A DNA stretch of 64,000 bases from Scandinavium sp002470465 (lineage in GTDB: Bacteria > Pseudomonadota > Gammaproteobacteria > Enterobacterales > Enterobacteriaceae), in assembly GCF_040750395.1 (NCBI RefSeq), contig NZ_JBFLVD010000002.1, positions 1 through 64,000 of the forward strand, read 5' to 3'. The position numbers and the translations under genes were made by a program. This document shows, piece after piece, positions 1-7,671 of this stretch. A model generated the notes under the pieces. It was given only the letters and a program-made list of their open reading frames with translations. It did no database searches and was not told where the DNA came from. The first letter of the stretch is position 1. The number at the start of each line of letters is the position of its first letter.

Positions 1-6
1 TGTTAA

Positions 7-1371
7 ACCTGTGGCGATTCACTCAAATTAATTCCTCTGGCTTTATTCACCACCTTCGCTTTACAGGCCCACGCTGCGGAACCTACCGCAGAACGCTATG
101 TGGTGAGCTTCCCGGAAGGCTCACACGTGAAATACAGCGGAGCATTTGCTTCAGCGTTTCCGAATGGGTTGCCTGTTGGCATTGGTTCTGGACTGCTATT
201 TACCGGCAAGCAGGGCGACGCGCTGACGTTTGCGACGGTGACGGATCGCGGCCCGAACGCGGATGCGCCGAACGTCGGCAAGCAGGAAGCGAAGATTTTC
301 GTCACACCAGAGTTTGCGCCGCTGCTGCTATCCATTCGCGTGGAAAACGGTAAGGCACAGGCAGCGGATGTTCGCGCGTTGCATGACGACAAGGGCCAGA
401 TTAACGGCCTGCCATTACAGAGTGATGTGATCGGCTCGACGAATGAAGTGGCGCTCAGCGACACGCTGAAAAGCCTCACTGGCGATAATCGTGGGCTGGA
501 TACCGAAGGCATCACGCCCGATGGCAAAGGCGGCTTCTGGCTGTGTGATGAATACGGTCCGTTCCTGATCAACATCGACGCGACGGGCAAGATCCTCGTC
601 ATGCATGGCCCACAGGCGCAGGCTGGCGAAAAAGCAATTGCGGGCGGCTTGCCGAATATCATCAAGTGGCGCCAGCCGAACCGCGGCTTTGAAGGCATCA
701 CGCGGATGCCGGACGGTCGCATTATCGCGGCGGTGCAAAGCACGCTGGACATCGACGGCAAGAGTAAGAAAAAAGCGCTGTTCACCCGTCTGGTGAGCTT
801 CGACCCGGCGAACGGCAAAACGGCGATGTACGGCTACCCGATTGACGACGTCTACAGCAAGAACAGCGATGCCAAAATCGGCGACATCGTGGCGCTGGAT
901 AATCAGCACATTCTGTTGATAGAGCAGGGCGGCGATAAGCACGACGTGATGCGCAATAACGTCTATAAGGTCGACCTGAGCAAGGCCAGCGACCTGGCGG
1001 CGTTCGATAAGCCGGGTGAGTATCCGGAATTTGATGATGCCGATAAGCTGGCGAAGCGCGGGATCCAGTTAGCGTCGAAAACGCTGGCCGTCGATCTGCG
1101 CAAGCTCGGCTGGCAGCAGGAGAAAGCCGAAGGCCTGGCGCTGATCGACAGCAAAACGATCGCCGTGGCGAATGACAACGACTTTGGCGTGAAGACCACG
1201 CTGAAGGATCCGGTTGAGAGCAAAAAGCTGAAGGATTATCGGGTTAACGATCAGGGTAAGCTGACCGTCGACGGTGAAGGGGTTGCCACGACGATCGGCA
1301 TTAAGCCGCTGGAAAAACCGGAGTCGGACAGCGAGCTTTGGGTGGTGACGCTGCCGGAGCCGTTGATGTAA
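7..1371 (+). CDS. Esterase-like activity of phytase family protein, N-terminus disrupted or non-standard start
   Basis: Predicted exported protein of the phytase-like esterase family (Pfam 'Phytase-like', PF13449). The conserved blocks are visible: GLDTEGI followed by DEYGPF, NRGFEGI, and EGLAL with ANDNDFG near the C-terminus. Substrate unknown. Upstream of the first in-frame GTG (position 100) the frame stays open back to position 7 and encodes a good Sec signal peptide (LKLIPLALFTTFALQAHA, then AEP), so the true start lies upstream of 100. However, no ATG, GTG or TTG occurs in that frame after the stop at 4-6. A GTG at 11 lies in the other frame and would join this signal peptide if one A were added to the AAA run at 25-27. 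A one-base deletion, or initiation on ATT/CTG, are the options. Mature part looks intact. Confidence 0.75.
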   Translation, partial: TCGDSLKLIPLALFTTFALQAHAAEPTAERYVVSFPEGSHVKYSGAFASAFPNGLPVGIGSGLLFTGKQGDALTFATVTDRGPNADAPNVGKQEAKIFVTPEFAPLLLSIRVENGKAQAADVRALHDDKGQINGLPLQSDVIGSTNEVALSDTLKSLTGDNRGLDTEGITPDGKGGFWLCDEYGPFLINIDATGKILVMHGPQAQAGEKAIAGGLPNIIKWRQPNRGFEGITRMPDGRIIAAVQSTLDIDGKSKKKALFTRLVSFDPANGKTAMYGYPIDDVYSKNSDAKIGDIVALDNQHILLIEQGGDKHDVMRNNVYKVDLSKASDLAAFDKPGEYPEFDDADKLAKRGIQLASKTLAVDLRKLGWQQEKAEGLALIDSKTIAVANDNDFGVKTTLKDPVESKKLKDYRVNDQGKLTVDGEGVATTIGIKPLEKPESDSELWVVTLPEPLM

Positions 1372-1401
1372 AGGTTGTGCGGCCTGATCCCCTCTCCCCA
1401 C

Positions 1402-1422
1402 CCCTCTCCCAAAGGGAGAGGG
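1402..1422. repeat. Dispersed GGGAGAGGG palindrome
   Basis: Perfect inverted repeat: CCCTCTCCC, three A's, GGGAGAGGG. The same palindrome recurs at 2677-2697. It belongs to a dispersed palindromic repeat common in Enterobacter-type genomes. It sits between two convergent genes, so it could also act as a weak bidirectional terminator. Confidence 0.7.
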
Positions 1423-1440
1423 AGTAAACTACGCCCTCTG

Positions 1441-2397
1441 TCAGCGCTTCAACCCCGCAAAAGCCGCCCGAATCTCATCCTCAGGCAGTTGCACGCCGAT
1501 AAACACCATCGTGCTGTGCGGCGGTTCTTCGCCCCATGGGCGGTCCCAGTCGGCGCTGTAGAGGCGCTGGACACCCTGGAACAGCAGACGATTCGGCTCG
1601 CCGTCAATCCATAGCATGCCTTTGTAGCGCAGCAGCTTATCGGCGAAATCAAGCAGCAGGTTTTCCATCACGCGGGAGACGTCGCTGATGTCCACCGGGT
1701 AATCCAGCTCCACCACAATCGATGAGATGTCGTTCTGCTTTTCCGCCATAAAGTGAAAGCGCGGCTTCGGCTGGATAACGTTTTCTTCGAGCATAAAGCC
1801 GTTGGTGTTAAACAGCTGATTCAGGTCGATCTCGCCGTGCGTGACGGTGTGGATCGGCGCGCGGGCATTGATACGGGCCAGACGTTCGCGCAGCTTTTGG
1901 GTATCGCCTGCGACGTCGGTTTTGGTCAGCAGGATCCGATCGGCATAGCCCACCTGGGACTGCGCCAGGGTGAACTGATTCATCTGATCTTCGGCGTGTA
2001 CGGCGTCAACCAGGGCGATCACGCCGTCCAGCAGATAGCGCTCGCAGAGGATCTCGTGGGAGAAAAAGGTCTGCACAATCGGACCGGGATCGGCCATGCC
2101 GGTGCATTCGATGATCAGCCGATCAAACTCGATATCACCGCGATCGCGGGCGTCGAGCAGATCCAGTAGCGCGTCTTCCAGTTCGTTAGATTTACTGCAG
2201 CAGATGCAGCCGTTAGTGAGGGTTTTGATCTGCGTGGCGCGGTCGCCGATCAGTTGGGTATCTATCGAGACTTCGCCGAATTCGTTTTCAATGACGGCAA
2301 TTTTAAAGCCGTGCTGTTCGTCGAGGATGTGGCGCAGCAGGGTGGTTTTGCCTGCGCCGAGAAATCCGGTCAGCAGGGTGACTGCAATCTGGGTCAT
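1441..2397 (-). CDS. yjiA: G3E-family P-loop GTPase YjiA
   Basis: SIMIBI-class GTPase of the COG0523/CobW (G3E) family, 318 aa, same length as E. coli YjiA, which binds transition metals and hydrolyses GTP slowly. Visible motifs: Walker A GFLGAGKTT near residue 10, the metal-binding CxCC (CICC) around residue 65, and the guanine-specificity TKTD around residue 150. The longer frame reaches 2436, but the ATG at 2397 gives the family start MTQIAVTLLTG. It lies 10 bases beyond the yjiX stop, in the btsT-yjiX-yjiA order of E. coli, and is probably co-transcribed with yjiX. Confidence 0.95.
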   Translation of the reverse strand: MTQIAVTLLTGFLGAGKTTLLRHILDEQHGFKIAVIENEFGEVSIDTQLIGDRATQIKTLTNGCICCSKSNELEDALLDLLDARDRGDIEFDRLIIECTGMADPGPIVQTFFSHEILCERYLLDGVIALVDAVHAEDQMNQFTLAQSQVGYADRILLTKTDVAGDTQKLRERLARINARAPIHTVTHGEIDLNQLFNTNGFMLEENVIQPKPRFHFMAEKQNDISSIVVELDYPVDISDVSRVMENLLLDFADKLLRYKGMLWIDGEPNRLLFQGVQRLYSADWDRPWGEEPPHSTMVFIGVQLPEDEIRAAFAGLKR

Positions 2398-2407
2398 CGT
2401 TTCTCCT

Positions 2408-2611
2408 TTAGCAGCAGCGCATGCCGCCTTCTCCACTGCCGCCGTAGCGCGCCTGCTGGCGCTCGCGGAAGAATTCTTCGTAGGTCATGTACGGCTTGTC
2501 TGGATGGTTGGTCTGCATGTGTTCGACGTAGTTGTCGTAGTCCGGGATGCCAATCAGCATCTTCGCCGCCTGGCCGAGGTATTTTTTTGCCTGCCCTAAG
2601 TTACCAAACAT
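2408..2611 (-). CDS. yjiX: DUF466 (YbdD/YjiX) family small protein
   Basis: A 67-aa protein of the YbdD/YjiX family (start MFGNLGQAKKYLG, ends in GMRCC). These small proteins are normally encoded directly downstream of CstA-type pyruvate/peptide transporters, as here behind btsT. The related YbdD is reported to be needed for CstA-dependent pyruvate uptake. The frame extends upstream into the 42-bp repeat array, but the ATG at 2611 matches the family start. A CPDxxxY-like patch is represented by PDYDNYVEH. Confidence 0.93.
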   Translation of the reverse strand: MFGNLGQAKKYLGQAAKMLIGIPDYDNYVEHMQTNHPDKPYMTYEEFFRERQQARYGGSGEGGMRCC

Positions 2612-2690
2612 TGTGCTGTCCAGAAATGATGAAGCCCGATGTTGTGATGCAGGTCGGGCGATTTCCCTCTCCCCGGCCCTCTCCCAAAGG

Positions 2691-2858
2691 GAGAGGGAGA
2701 AGACCACACGATGCAGTTCCCTTTCCCTGTGGGAGAGGGAGAAGACCACACGATGCAGTTCCCTTTCCCTGTGGGAGAGGGAGAAGACCACACGATGCAG
2801 TTCCCTTTCCCTGTGGGAGAGGGAGAAGACCGCACGATGCAGTTCCCTCTCCCCGAGG
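2691..2858. repeat. Four tandem copies of a 42-bp repeat between btsT and yjiX
   Basis: Units start at 2691, 2733, 2775 and 2817. The first three are identical, each running from GAGAGGGAGAAGACC to CCTTTCCCTGTGG. The fourth carries a few substitutions and a fifth partial copy follows to 2879. Each unit contains half of the dispersed GGGAGAGGG palindrome, so transcripts can pair between units. The array lies inside the presumed btsT-yjiX-yjiA transcript and creates long spurious frames on both strands. Confidence 0.9.
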
Positions 2859-2889
2859 GAGAGGGTTAGGGAGAGGGGGATAACAGTAA

Positions 2890-5043
2890 TTAATGATGTG
2901 AAGAGGTCTTCACGCCACCCTCAGGTACCGGCACATATGGCGTCTCTTTGTCGGTACGCGAGTCGATGTTGCGGGCCTTCATCCAGGTCTTAATGCCGTA
3001 GAAGATGATGCTGTAGACCACCACCAGGAACAGAATGCTCAGACCCGCGTTAGTGTAGTTGTTCACCACGATATGGTTCATGTTGGCAATCTGCTGCGCG
3101 GTAAGGTCTGTGCTGCCGTTAGCAATCTTCTCTTTGTACTGGTTCGCCATAAAGAAGAAGCCTTCCAGCTGCGGGTTGGTGCTGAACAGCTTCAGGCCAA
3201 GCGCCCAGGTGGTGCACAGCAGCAGCCACAGCGCCGGGACAACCGTTACCCAGATGTATTTGGTACGCTTCATTTTCACCAGCACGACGGTGCCGAGCAC
3301 CAGCGCCACGGCGGCCAGCATCTGGTTAGAGATGCCGAACAGCGGCCACAGGCTCTTCACGCCGCCGAGTGGGTCAACCACGCCCTGATAAAGCAGGTAG
3401 CCCCACAGACCCACGCAGCCCGCCGTGCCCAGAATACCTGCCACCAGTGAGTCGGTTTTCTTCAGGAACGGCACGAAGTTGCCGAGCAGGTCCTGCAACA
3501 TGAAGCGGCCCGCACGCGTACCGGCATCCAGCGCGGTGAGGATAAACAGCGCTTCGAACAGAATACCGAAGTGGTACCAGAAGCCCATGTCCGCCCACGG
3601 CAGCACTTTGTGGAACACGTGCGCGATACCTACTGCCAGCGTAGGTGCGCCACCTGCGCGGTTCAGTACGGAAGGTTCGCCGATATCTTTCGCGGTCTGC
3701 ATGATCTGCTCAGGCGAAATCACGAAGCCCCAGGAGCTGACGGTTGCCGCGGCGTGAATGCTCGCGTCTTTCAGCTGCGCCATGATCATCGCGGCGTTCT
3801 CACCGCCCATCTCATGCAGGTTTGGCATGGTGATGCCGAGGCCCGCAGGCGGGGTGTTCATCGCGAAGTACAGGCCCGGTTCGATAATGGACGCCGCAAC
3901 CAGCGCCATGATCGCCACGAAGGACTCCATCAGCATCGCGCCATAGCCAATCAGGCGGGCGTCTTTCTCATTTGCCAGCAGCTTCGGCGTGGTGCCGGAG
4001 GAGATCAGCGCATGGAAACCAGACACCGCACCGCAGGCGATGGTGATAAACAGGAACGGGAACATCGCGCCCTTCCACAGCGGGCCGGTACCGTCGATAT
4101 ACTGCGTAACCGCAGGCATTTTCAGCTCAGGGTTGAGGATAACGATCCCCAGCGCCAGGCCGACGATAACGCCGATTTTCAGGAAGGTGGCGAGATAGTC
4201 ACGCGGGGCCAGAATCAGCCACACCGGCAGCAGCGCAGAAACAAACGCGTAGCCAATCAGTGCGAAGGTGATGGTGGTGTCTTTGAAGGTCAGCGCCGGG
4301 CCCCAGTACGGGTCGTGGGCAATCACGCCACCGAACCAGATGGAGGCAACCAGCAGCACGATGCCGATGACCGACACTTCGCCCACGCGTCCCGGGCGAA
4401 TAAAGCGCATGTAGATGCCCATAAACAGCGCAATCGGCACGGTGGAGCAGACGGTGAACACGCCCCACGGGCTTTCGGCCAGAGCTTTCACCACGATCAG
4501 CGCCAGCACCGCGAGGATGATGATCATAATCAGGAAGCAGCCGAACAGGGCGATGGAGCCCGGCACGCGGCCCATTTCCTCTTTCACCATTTCGCCCAGA
4601 GACGAACCGTTACGGCGCGAGGAGATAAACAGCACCATAAAGTCCTGCACCGCCCCCGCCAGCACGACGCCCGCCAGCAGCCACAGCGTGCCCGGCAGGT
4701 AGCCCATTTGGGCCGCGAGCACAGGGCCGACCAGCGGACCTGCGCCTGCGATAGCGGCAAAGTGGTGGCCGAACAGCACGTAGCGGTTAGTCGGTACGTA
4801 GTTCAGACCATCGTTGTTGATCACCGCAGGCGTGGCGCGGCTCTCGTCGAGTTTCATCACCTTCTGGGCGATGTAAAGGCTGTAGTAGCGATAAGCCACC
4901 AGATAGACCGAGACGGAAGCGACCACGATCCACAGAGCACTGACATGTTCACCGCGGCGCAGGGCGACCACCGACAGGCAGAATGCCCCGATAATCCCGA
5001 TAATGGCCCACGGCACATGCTTGAGAAGTTTCTTCATATCCAT
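2890..5043 (-). CDS. btsT: Pyruvate:H+ symporter BtsT (CstA family)
   Basis: 717-aa inner-membrane carbon-starvation (CstA) family transporter, nearly identical to E. coli BtsT/YjiY (716 aa), a high-affinity pyruvate/proton symporter. Numerous hydrophobic helices are seen throughout. Family landmarks are the NNDGLNYVPTNR block, GHHFAAIAGAGPLVGP, and GFHALISSGTTPK. The start ATG at 5043 gives MDMKKLLKHVPW, as in E. coli. Known regulation in E. coli is by the BtsS/BtsR two-component system and cAMP-CRP. Candidate sites for both are seen upstream (5177-5204 and 5233-5250). Confidence 0.97.
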   Translation of the reverse strand: MDMKKLLKHVPWAIIGIIGAFCLSVVALRRGEHVSALWIVVASVSVYLVAYRYYSLYIAQKVMKLDESRATPAVINNDGLNYVPTNRYVLFGHHFAAIAGAGPLVGPVLAAQMGYLPGTLWLLAGVVLAGAVQDFMVLFISSRRNGSSLGEMVKEEMGRVPGSIALFGCFLIMIIILAVLALIVVKALAESPWGVFTVCSTVPIALFMGIYMRFIRPGRVGEVSVIGIVLLVASIWFGGVIAHDPYWGPALTFKDTTITFALIGYAFVSALLPVWLILAPRDYLATFLKIGVIVGLALGIVILNPELKMPAVTQYIDGTGPLWKGAMFPFLFITIACGAVSGFHALISSGTTPKLLANEKDARLIGYGAMLMESFVAIMALVAASIIEPGLYFAMNTPPAGLGITMPNLHEMGGENAAMIMAQLKDASIHAAATVSSWGFVISPEQIMQTAKDIGEPSVLNRAGGAPTLAVGIAHVFHKVLPWADMGFWYHFGILFEALFILTALDAGTRAGRFMLQDLLGNFVPFLKKTDSLVAGILGTAGCVGLWGYLLYQGVVDPLGGVKSLWPLFGISNQMLAAVALVLGTVVLVKMKRTKYIWVTVVPALWLLLCTTWALGLKLFSTNPQLEGFFFMANQYKEKIANGSTDLTAQQIANMNHIVVNNYTNAGLSILFLVVVYSIIFYGIKTWMKARNIDSRTDKETPYVPVPEGGVKTSSHH

Positions 5044-5176
5044 AGTTAAAAACCTGGCGTTTATAAGAATGAGTTGAGTACTGGAACTGCACCTGGAGGT
5101 ATTGATGCTGGACTTATGGTGCCAGAGCCACGCGCGCGCAGCGGGAGGAAAATCAGCGAGCGGCCGTATCGGATGT

Positions 5177-5204
5177 TAAACGGTCATCTGCGCGGGTAAG
5201 CGGT
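5177..5204 (-). promoter_or_regulatory. Candidate BtsR (YehT) binding boxes upstream of btsT
   Basis: Read on the btsT strand, 5204-5197 is ACCGCTTA, a perfect match to the published BtsR box ACC(G/A)CT(C/T)A. 5184-5177 is ACCGTTTA, one mismatch. The two are direct repeats 20 bases apart start to start, near the spacing known for the E. coli yjiY promoter. Match by eye only. Confidence 0.5.
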
Positions 5205-5232
5205 TGGAGTAACCGACTGAATAATAAATAAA

Positions 5233-5250
5233 TGTGATGGGCGTCACACT
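5233..5250. promoter_or_regulatory. CRP site
   Basis: TGTGATGGGCGTCACACT is close to the CRP consensus TGTGA-N6-TCACA. It lies about 190 bases upstream of btsT and 130 bases upstream of tsr. CRP control of btsT is established in E. coli. Confidence 0.7.
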
Positions 5251-5324
5251 GGGCTGTGCGGAGTGAGTCTGCATTAATCAGAGGATTCGAAGTACCGCTT
5301 CGCCTTATGCAACAGGATTTTCTT

Positions 5325-5351
5325 TAAAGTTTTTGCTTTCCAGGCCGATCA
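5325..5351 (+). promoter_or_regulatory. Sigma-28 (FliA) flagellar promoter of tsr
   Basis: TAAAGTTT at 5325-5332, an 11-base spacer, then GCCGATCA at 5344-5351. This fits the FliA consensus TAAAGTTT-N11-GCCGATAA with one mismatch and lies 31 bases before the tsr start codon. Confidence 0.9.
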
Positions 5352-5382
5352 ACCAGAGACCTTCGCTCAGGAAAGAGAAAAA

Positions 5383-7050
5383 ATGCTAAACCGTATTAAA
5401 ATTGTCACCAGCCTCGTGCTGGTTTTGGTCCTTTTCGGCCTTTTACAACTGACATCCGGCGGCCTGTTCTTTAACGCGCTGAAGCACGACAAAGAGAACT
5501 TCACCGTCCTGCAAACCATTCGCCAGCAGCAGTCCACGCTGAACGGCAGCTGGGTGGCGCTTCTGCAAACCCGTAACACCCTTAACCGCGCCGGGATCCG
5601 CTATATGATGGATCAGAACCACATCGGCAGCGGTGCGACCGTGGCGGATCTGATGCAGATCGCCAGTAAGTCGCTGGATGAGGCGGAAAAACGCTGGGCG
5701 GAGTACGAGTCTCTGCCGCGCGATCCGCGTCAGAGCGAGGCGGCGACGCTCGATATTAAACGCAATTACGACATTTACCACGGCGCACTGGCGGAGCTGA
5801 TTCAGCTGCTTGGGGCCGGGAAAATCAACGACTTCTTCGACCAGCCAACCCAGGGTTATCAGGACGGGTTTGAGAAAGCCTACGTCGACTACCTGGCGCA
5901 GAACGATCATCTGTACGAACTGGCGGTAAAAGATAACAGCGGCTCTTACGACCAGGCTATCTGGGTGCTGATCGGCGTGCTGGCGGCGGTGCTGGCGGTG
6001 ATCGTTGCCGTCTGGTTCGGCATCCACAAAGCGCTGATCCAGCCGCTGACGCGCGTTATCGACAGCATTCGTCATATTGCCGGTGGCGATCTGGTGAAGC
6101 CTATCGACGTGCAGGGCAGCAACGAAATGGGCCAGTTGGCCGATTCCCTGCGCCATATGCAAAGTGAGCTGGTGCGGACCGTCGGTGAAGTGCGCAATGG
6201 CGCGGACGCGATCTACAGCGGCGCCAGCGAAATTGCGATGGGTAACAACGATCTCTCCTCGCGTACCGAGCAGCAGGCCGCTTCCCTGGAAGAGACGGCG
6301 GCGAGCATGGAAGAGCTGACCGCGACGGTGAAGCAGAACGCCGAGAACGCCCGTCAGGCGAGCCATCTGGCGCTGAGCGCGTCGGAAACCGCGCAGAAGG
6401 GCGGTAAAGTGGTCGATAACGTGGTGCAGACTATGCGCGATATCGCCGGGAGTTCGCAGAAAATTGCCGATATTATCAGCGTGATCGACGGTATTGCCTT
6501 CCAGACTAACATCCTGGCGTTGAACGCCGCGGTTGAAGCGGCGCGTGCGGGCGAGCAGGGCCGTGGATTTGCGGTTGTTGCGGGAGAGGTGCGTAACCTC
6601 GCCCAGCGCAGCGCCCAGGCCGCTCGTGAAATCAAGAGCCTGATTGAGGACTCAGTGAGCCGCGTCGATCTGGGCTCCACGCTTGTCGAAAGCGCGGGTG
6701 AGACTATGGAAGAGATCGTCAATGCCGTTACGCGCGTGACCGATATCATGGGGGAAATTGCCTCCGCGTCTGATGAACAAAGCCGCGGTATCGATCAGGT
6801 CGGTCTGGCGGTGGCTGAAATGGATCGCGTCACGCAGCAGAACGCCTCGCTGGTGGAAGAATCTGCTTCCGCTGCGGCCGCGCTGGAAGAGCAGGCGAGC
6901 CGTCTGACCCAGGCGGTGGCGGTGTTCCGCATTCAGCAGTCGCAGCTTGCGGCAAAACGTGAAGCTTCAGTGGTAAAAGCCAGCGCTCCGGCTCCGATGC
7001 TGCGTAAAGCCGCAGTGACAGAAAGCGGTGATAACTGGGAAACGTTCTGA
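5383..7050 (+). CDS. tsr: Methyl-accepting chemotaxis protein, serine receptor Tsr
   Basis: 555-aa chemoreceptor orthologous to E. coli Tsr (551 aa). TM1 lies near residues 10-30. A periplasmic four-helix ligand domain follows and carries QTRNTLNR, which includes the serine-contacting arginines of Tsr. TM2 is near 190-212, then HAMP. The cytoplasmic hairpin tip contains IAFQTNILALNAAVEAARAGEQG. The C-terminus ends in NWETF, the pentapeptide that tethers CheR and CheB. A FliA promoter precedes it and GAGAAAAA stands near the ATG. Same position next to btsT as in E. coli. Confidence 0.97.
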   Translation: MLNRIKIVTSLVLVLVLFGLLQLTSGGLFFNALKHDKENFTVLQTIRQQQSTLNGSWVALLQTRNTLNRAGIRYMMDQNHIGSGATVADLMQIASKSLDEAEKRWAEYESLPRDPRQSEAATLDIKRNYDIYHGALAELIQLLGAGKINDFFDQPTQGYQDGFEKAYVDYLAQNDHLYELAVKDNSGSYDQAIWVLIGVLAAVLAVIVAVWFGIHKALIQPLTRVIDSIRHIAGGDLVKPIDVQGSNEMGQLADSLRHMQSELVRTVGEVRNGADAIYSGASEIAMGNNDLSSRTEQQAASLEETAASMEELTATVKQNAENARQASHLALSASETAQKGGKVVDNVVQTMRDIAGSSQKIADIISVIDGIAFQTNILALNAAVEAARAGEQGRGFAVVAGEVRNLAQRSAQAAREIKSLIEDSVSRVDLGSTLVESAGETMEEIVNAVTRVTDIMGEIASASDEQSRGIDQVGLAVAEMDRVTQQNASLVEESASAAAALEEQASRLTQAVAVFRIQQSQLAAKREASVVKASAPAPMLRKAAVTESGDNWETF

Positions 7051-7060
7051 GTGTGAAAGT

Positions 7061-7094
7061 GCCGGGTGGCGGCTTCGCCTTACCCGGCCTACGC
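7061..7094. repeat. REP element
   Basis: Repetitive extragenic palindrome: GCCGGGTGGCGGC, short loop, then TACCCGGCCTACG. Lies between convergent tsr and the GNAT gene. Copies of the same family occur around the deo genes and radA. Confidence 0.85.
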
Positions 7095-7114
7095 GTACAG
7101 GCCAGGCAAAGACG

Positions 7115-7630
7115 TTATAAAATCTTGCGCATGGCGCAGCGAGTTTCTCGTTGCAGCCCATGCGCTGCTTCATTTTCCAGCTTCTGCCGTAAACCCGGCG
7201 TGAGCTGAGCTTCCTCAATGTTCTCAAATCCCAGGCGAGCATAAAAAGGGGCATTCCACGGCACCGCTTTGAAGGTGGTCAGCGTCAGTGCCGGGTAACC
7301 TTCATCACGTGCTCGCTCTGCCAGAAAATGGATGATCTGGCGGCCAATCCCCTGATTTTGCGCATGCTGAGCGACAGAGAGTTCCACGATATAGAGGGCG
7401 TTATCCAGCCGTTCCGCCAGTAAAAAGCCAGCAGGTATCGTACCCTCCAGCGCAATGAAGCTCTTTCCTGTGCTCACGAACTGACGATGTTCTTCCTCAC
7501 AGATGCCGTCACCTTCAGCCAGCCAGGCCAGCTCGGGAAGAACGAGAAAAGCCTGCGCCGCAGCGCGTTCAATCGCAGGCAGCAAAGGCACATCGGCAGT
7601 TTGTGTGGGGCGAATAATGATCGGTTTCAT
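7115..7630 (-). CDS. GNAT family N-acetyltransferase
   Basis: 171-aa GCN5-related acetyltransferase with the acetyl-CoA loop AQNQGIGRQII near residue 90 and the C-terminal FYARLGFEN signature of the fold. Substrate cannot be deduced. The start MKPIIIRPT at 7630 was preferred to the longer frame (7642) because it opens directly on the first beta strand. Monocistronic on the minus strand, 41 bases after the opgB stop, so it could be a read-through gene of opgB. There is no E. coli K-12 counterpart at this place. Confidence 0.85.
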   Translation of the reverse strand: MKPIIIRPTQTADVPLLPAIERAAAQAFLVLPELAWLAEGDGICEEEHRQFVSTGKSFIALEGTIPAGFLLAERLDNALYIVELSVAQHAQNQGIGRQIIHFLAERARDEGYPALTLTTFKAVPWNAPFYARLGFENIEEAQLTPGLRQKLENEAAHGLQRETRCAMRKIL

Positions 7631-7671
7631 GCGTTCTGCCAAAAGAAAGGGGAGCCTGTGCTCCCCTGGGA

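Larger units (their letters stand above)
5044..5382. promoter_or_regulatory. Divergent btsT/tsr control region
   Basis: Intergenic stretch of 339 bases with no convincing gene. It holds a CRP site, two BtsR-like boxes and a sigma-28 promoter, each listed separately. btsT is transcribed to the left and tsr to the right. Confidence 0.8.

Noticed and set aside
2677..2879. Possible CRISPR array
   Set aside because: The 42-bp units are contiguous without unique spacers and there are no cas genes.
2596..2993. Several frames through the 42-bp repeats (SPSPTGKG-type peptides)
   Set aside because: Artefacts of the palindromic repeat array. Such translations of dispersed repeats are common false genes.
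3571..5049. 492-codon open frame on the plus strand opposite btsT
   Set aside because: Composition is dominated by His, Arg, Gln and Asp as expected for the antisense of a GC-rich membrane-protein gene. btsT is certain.
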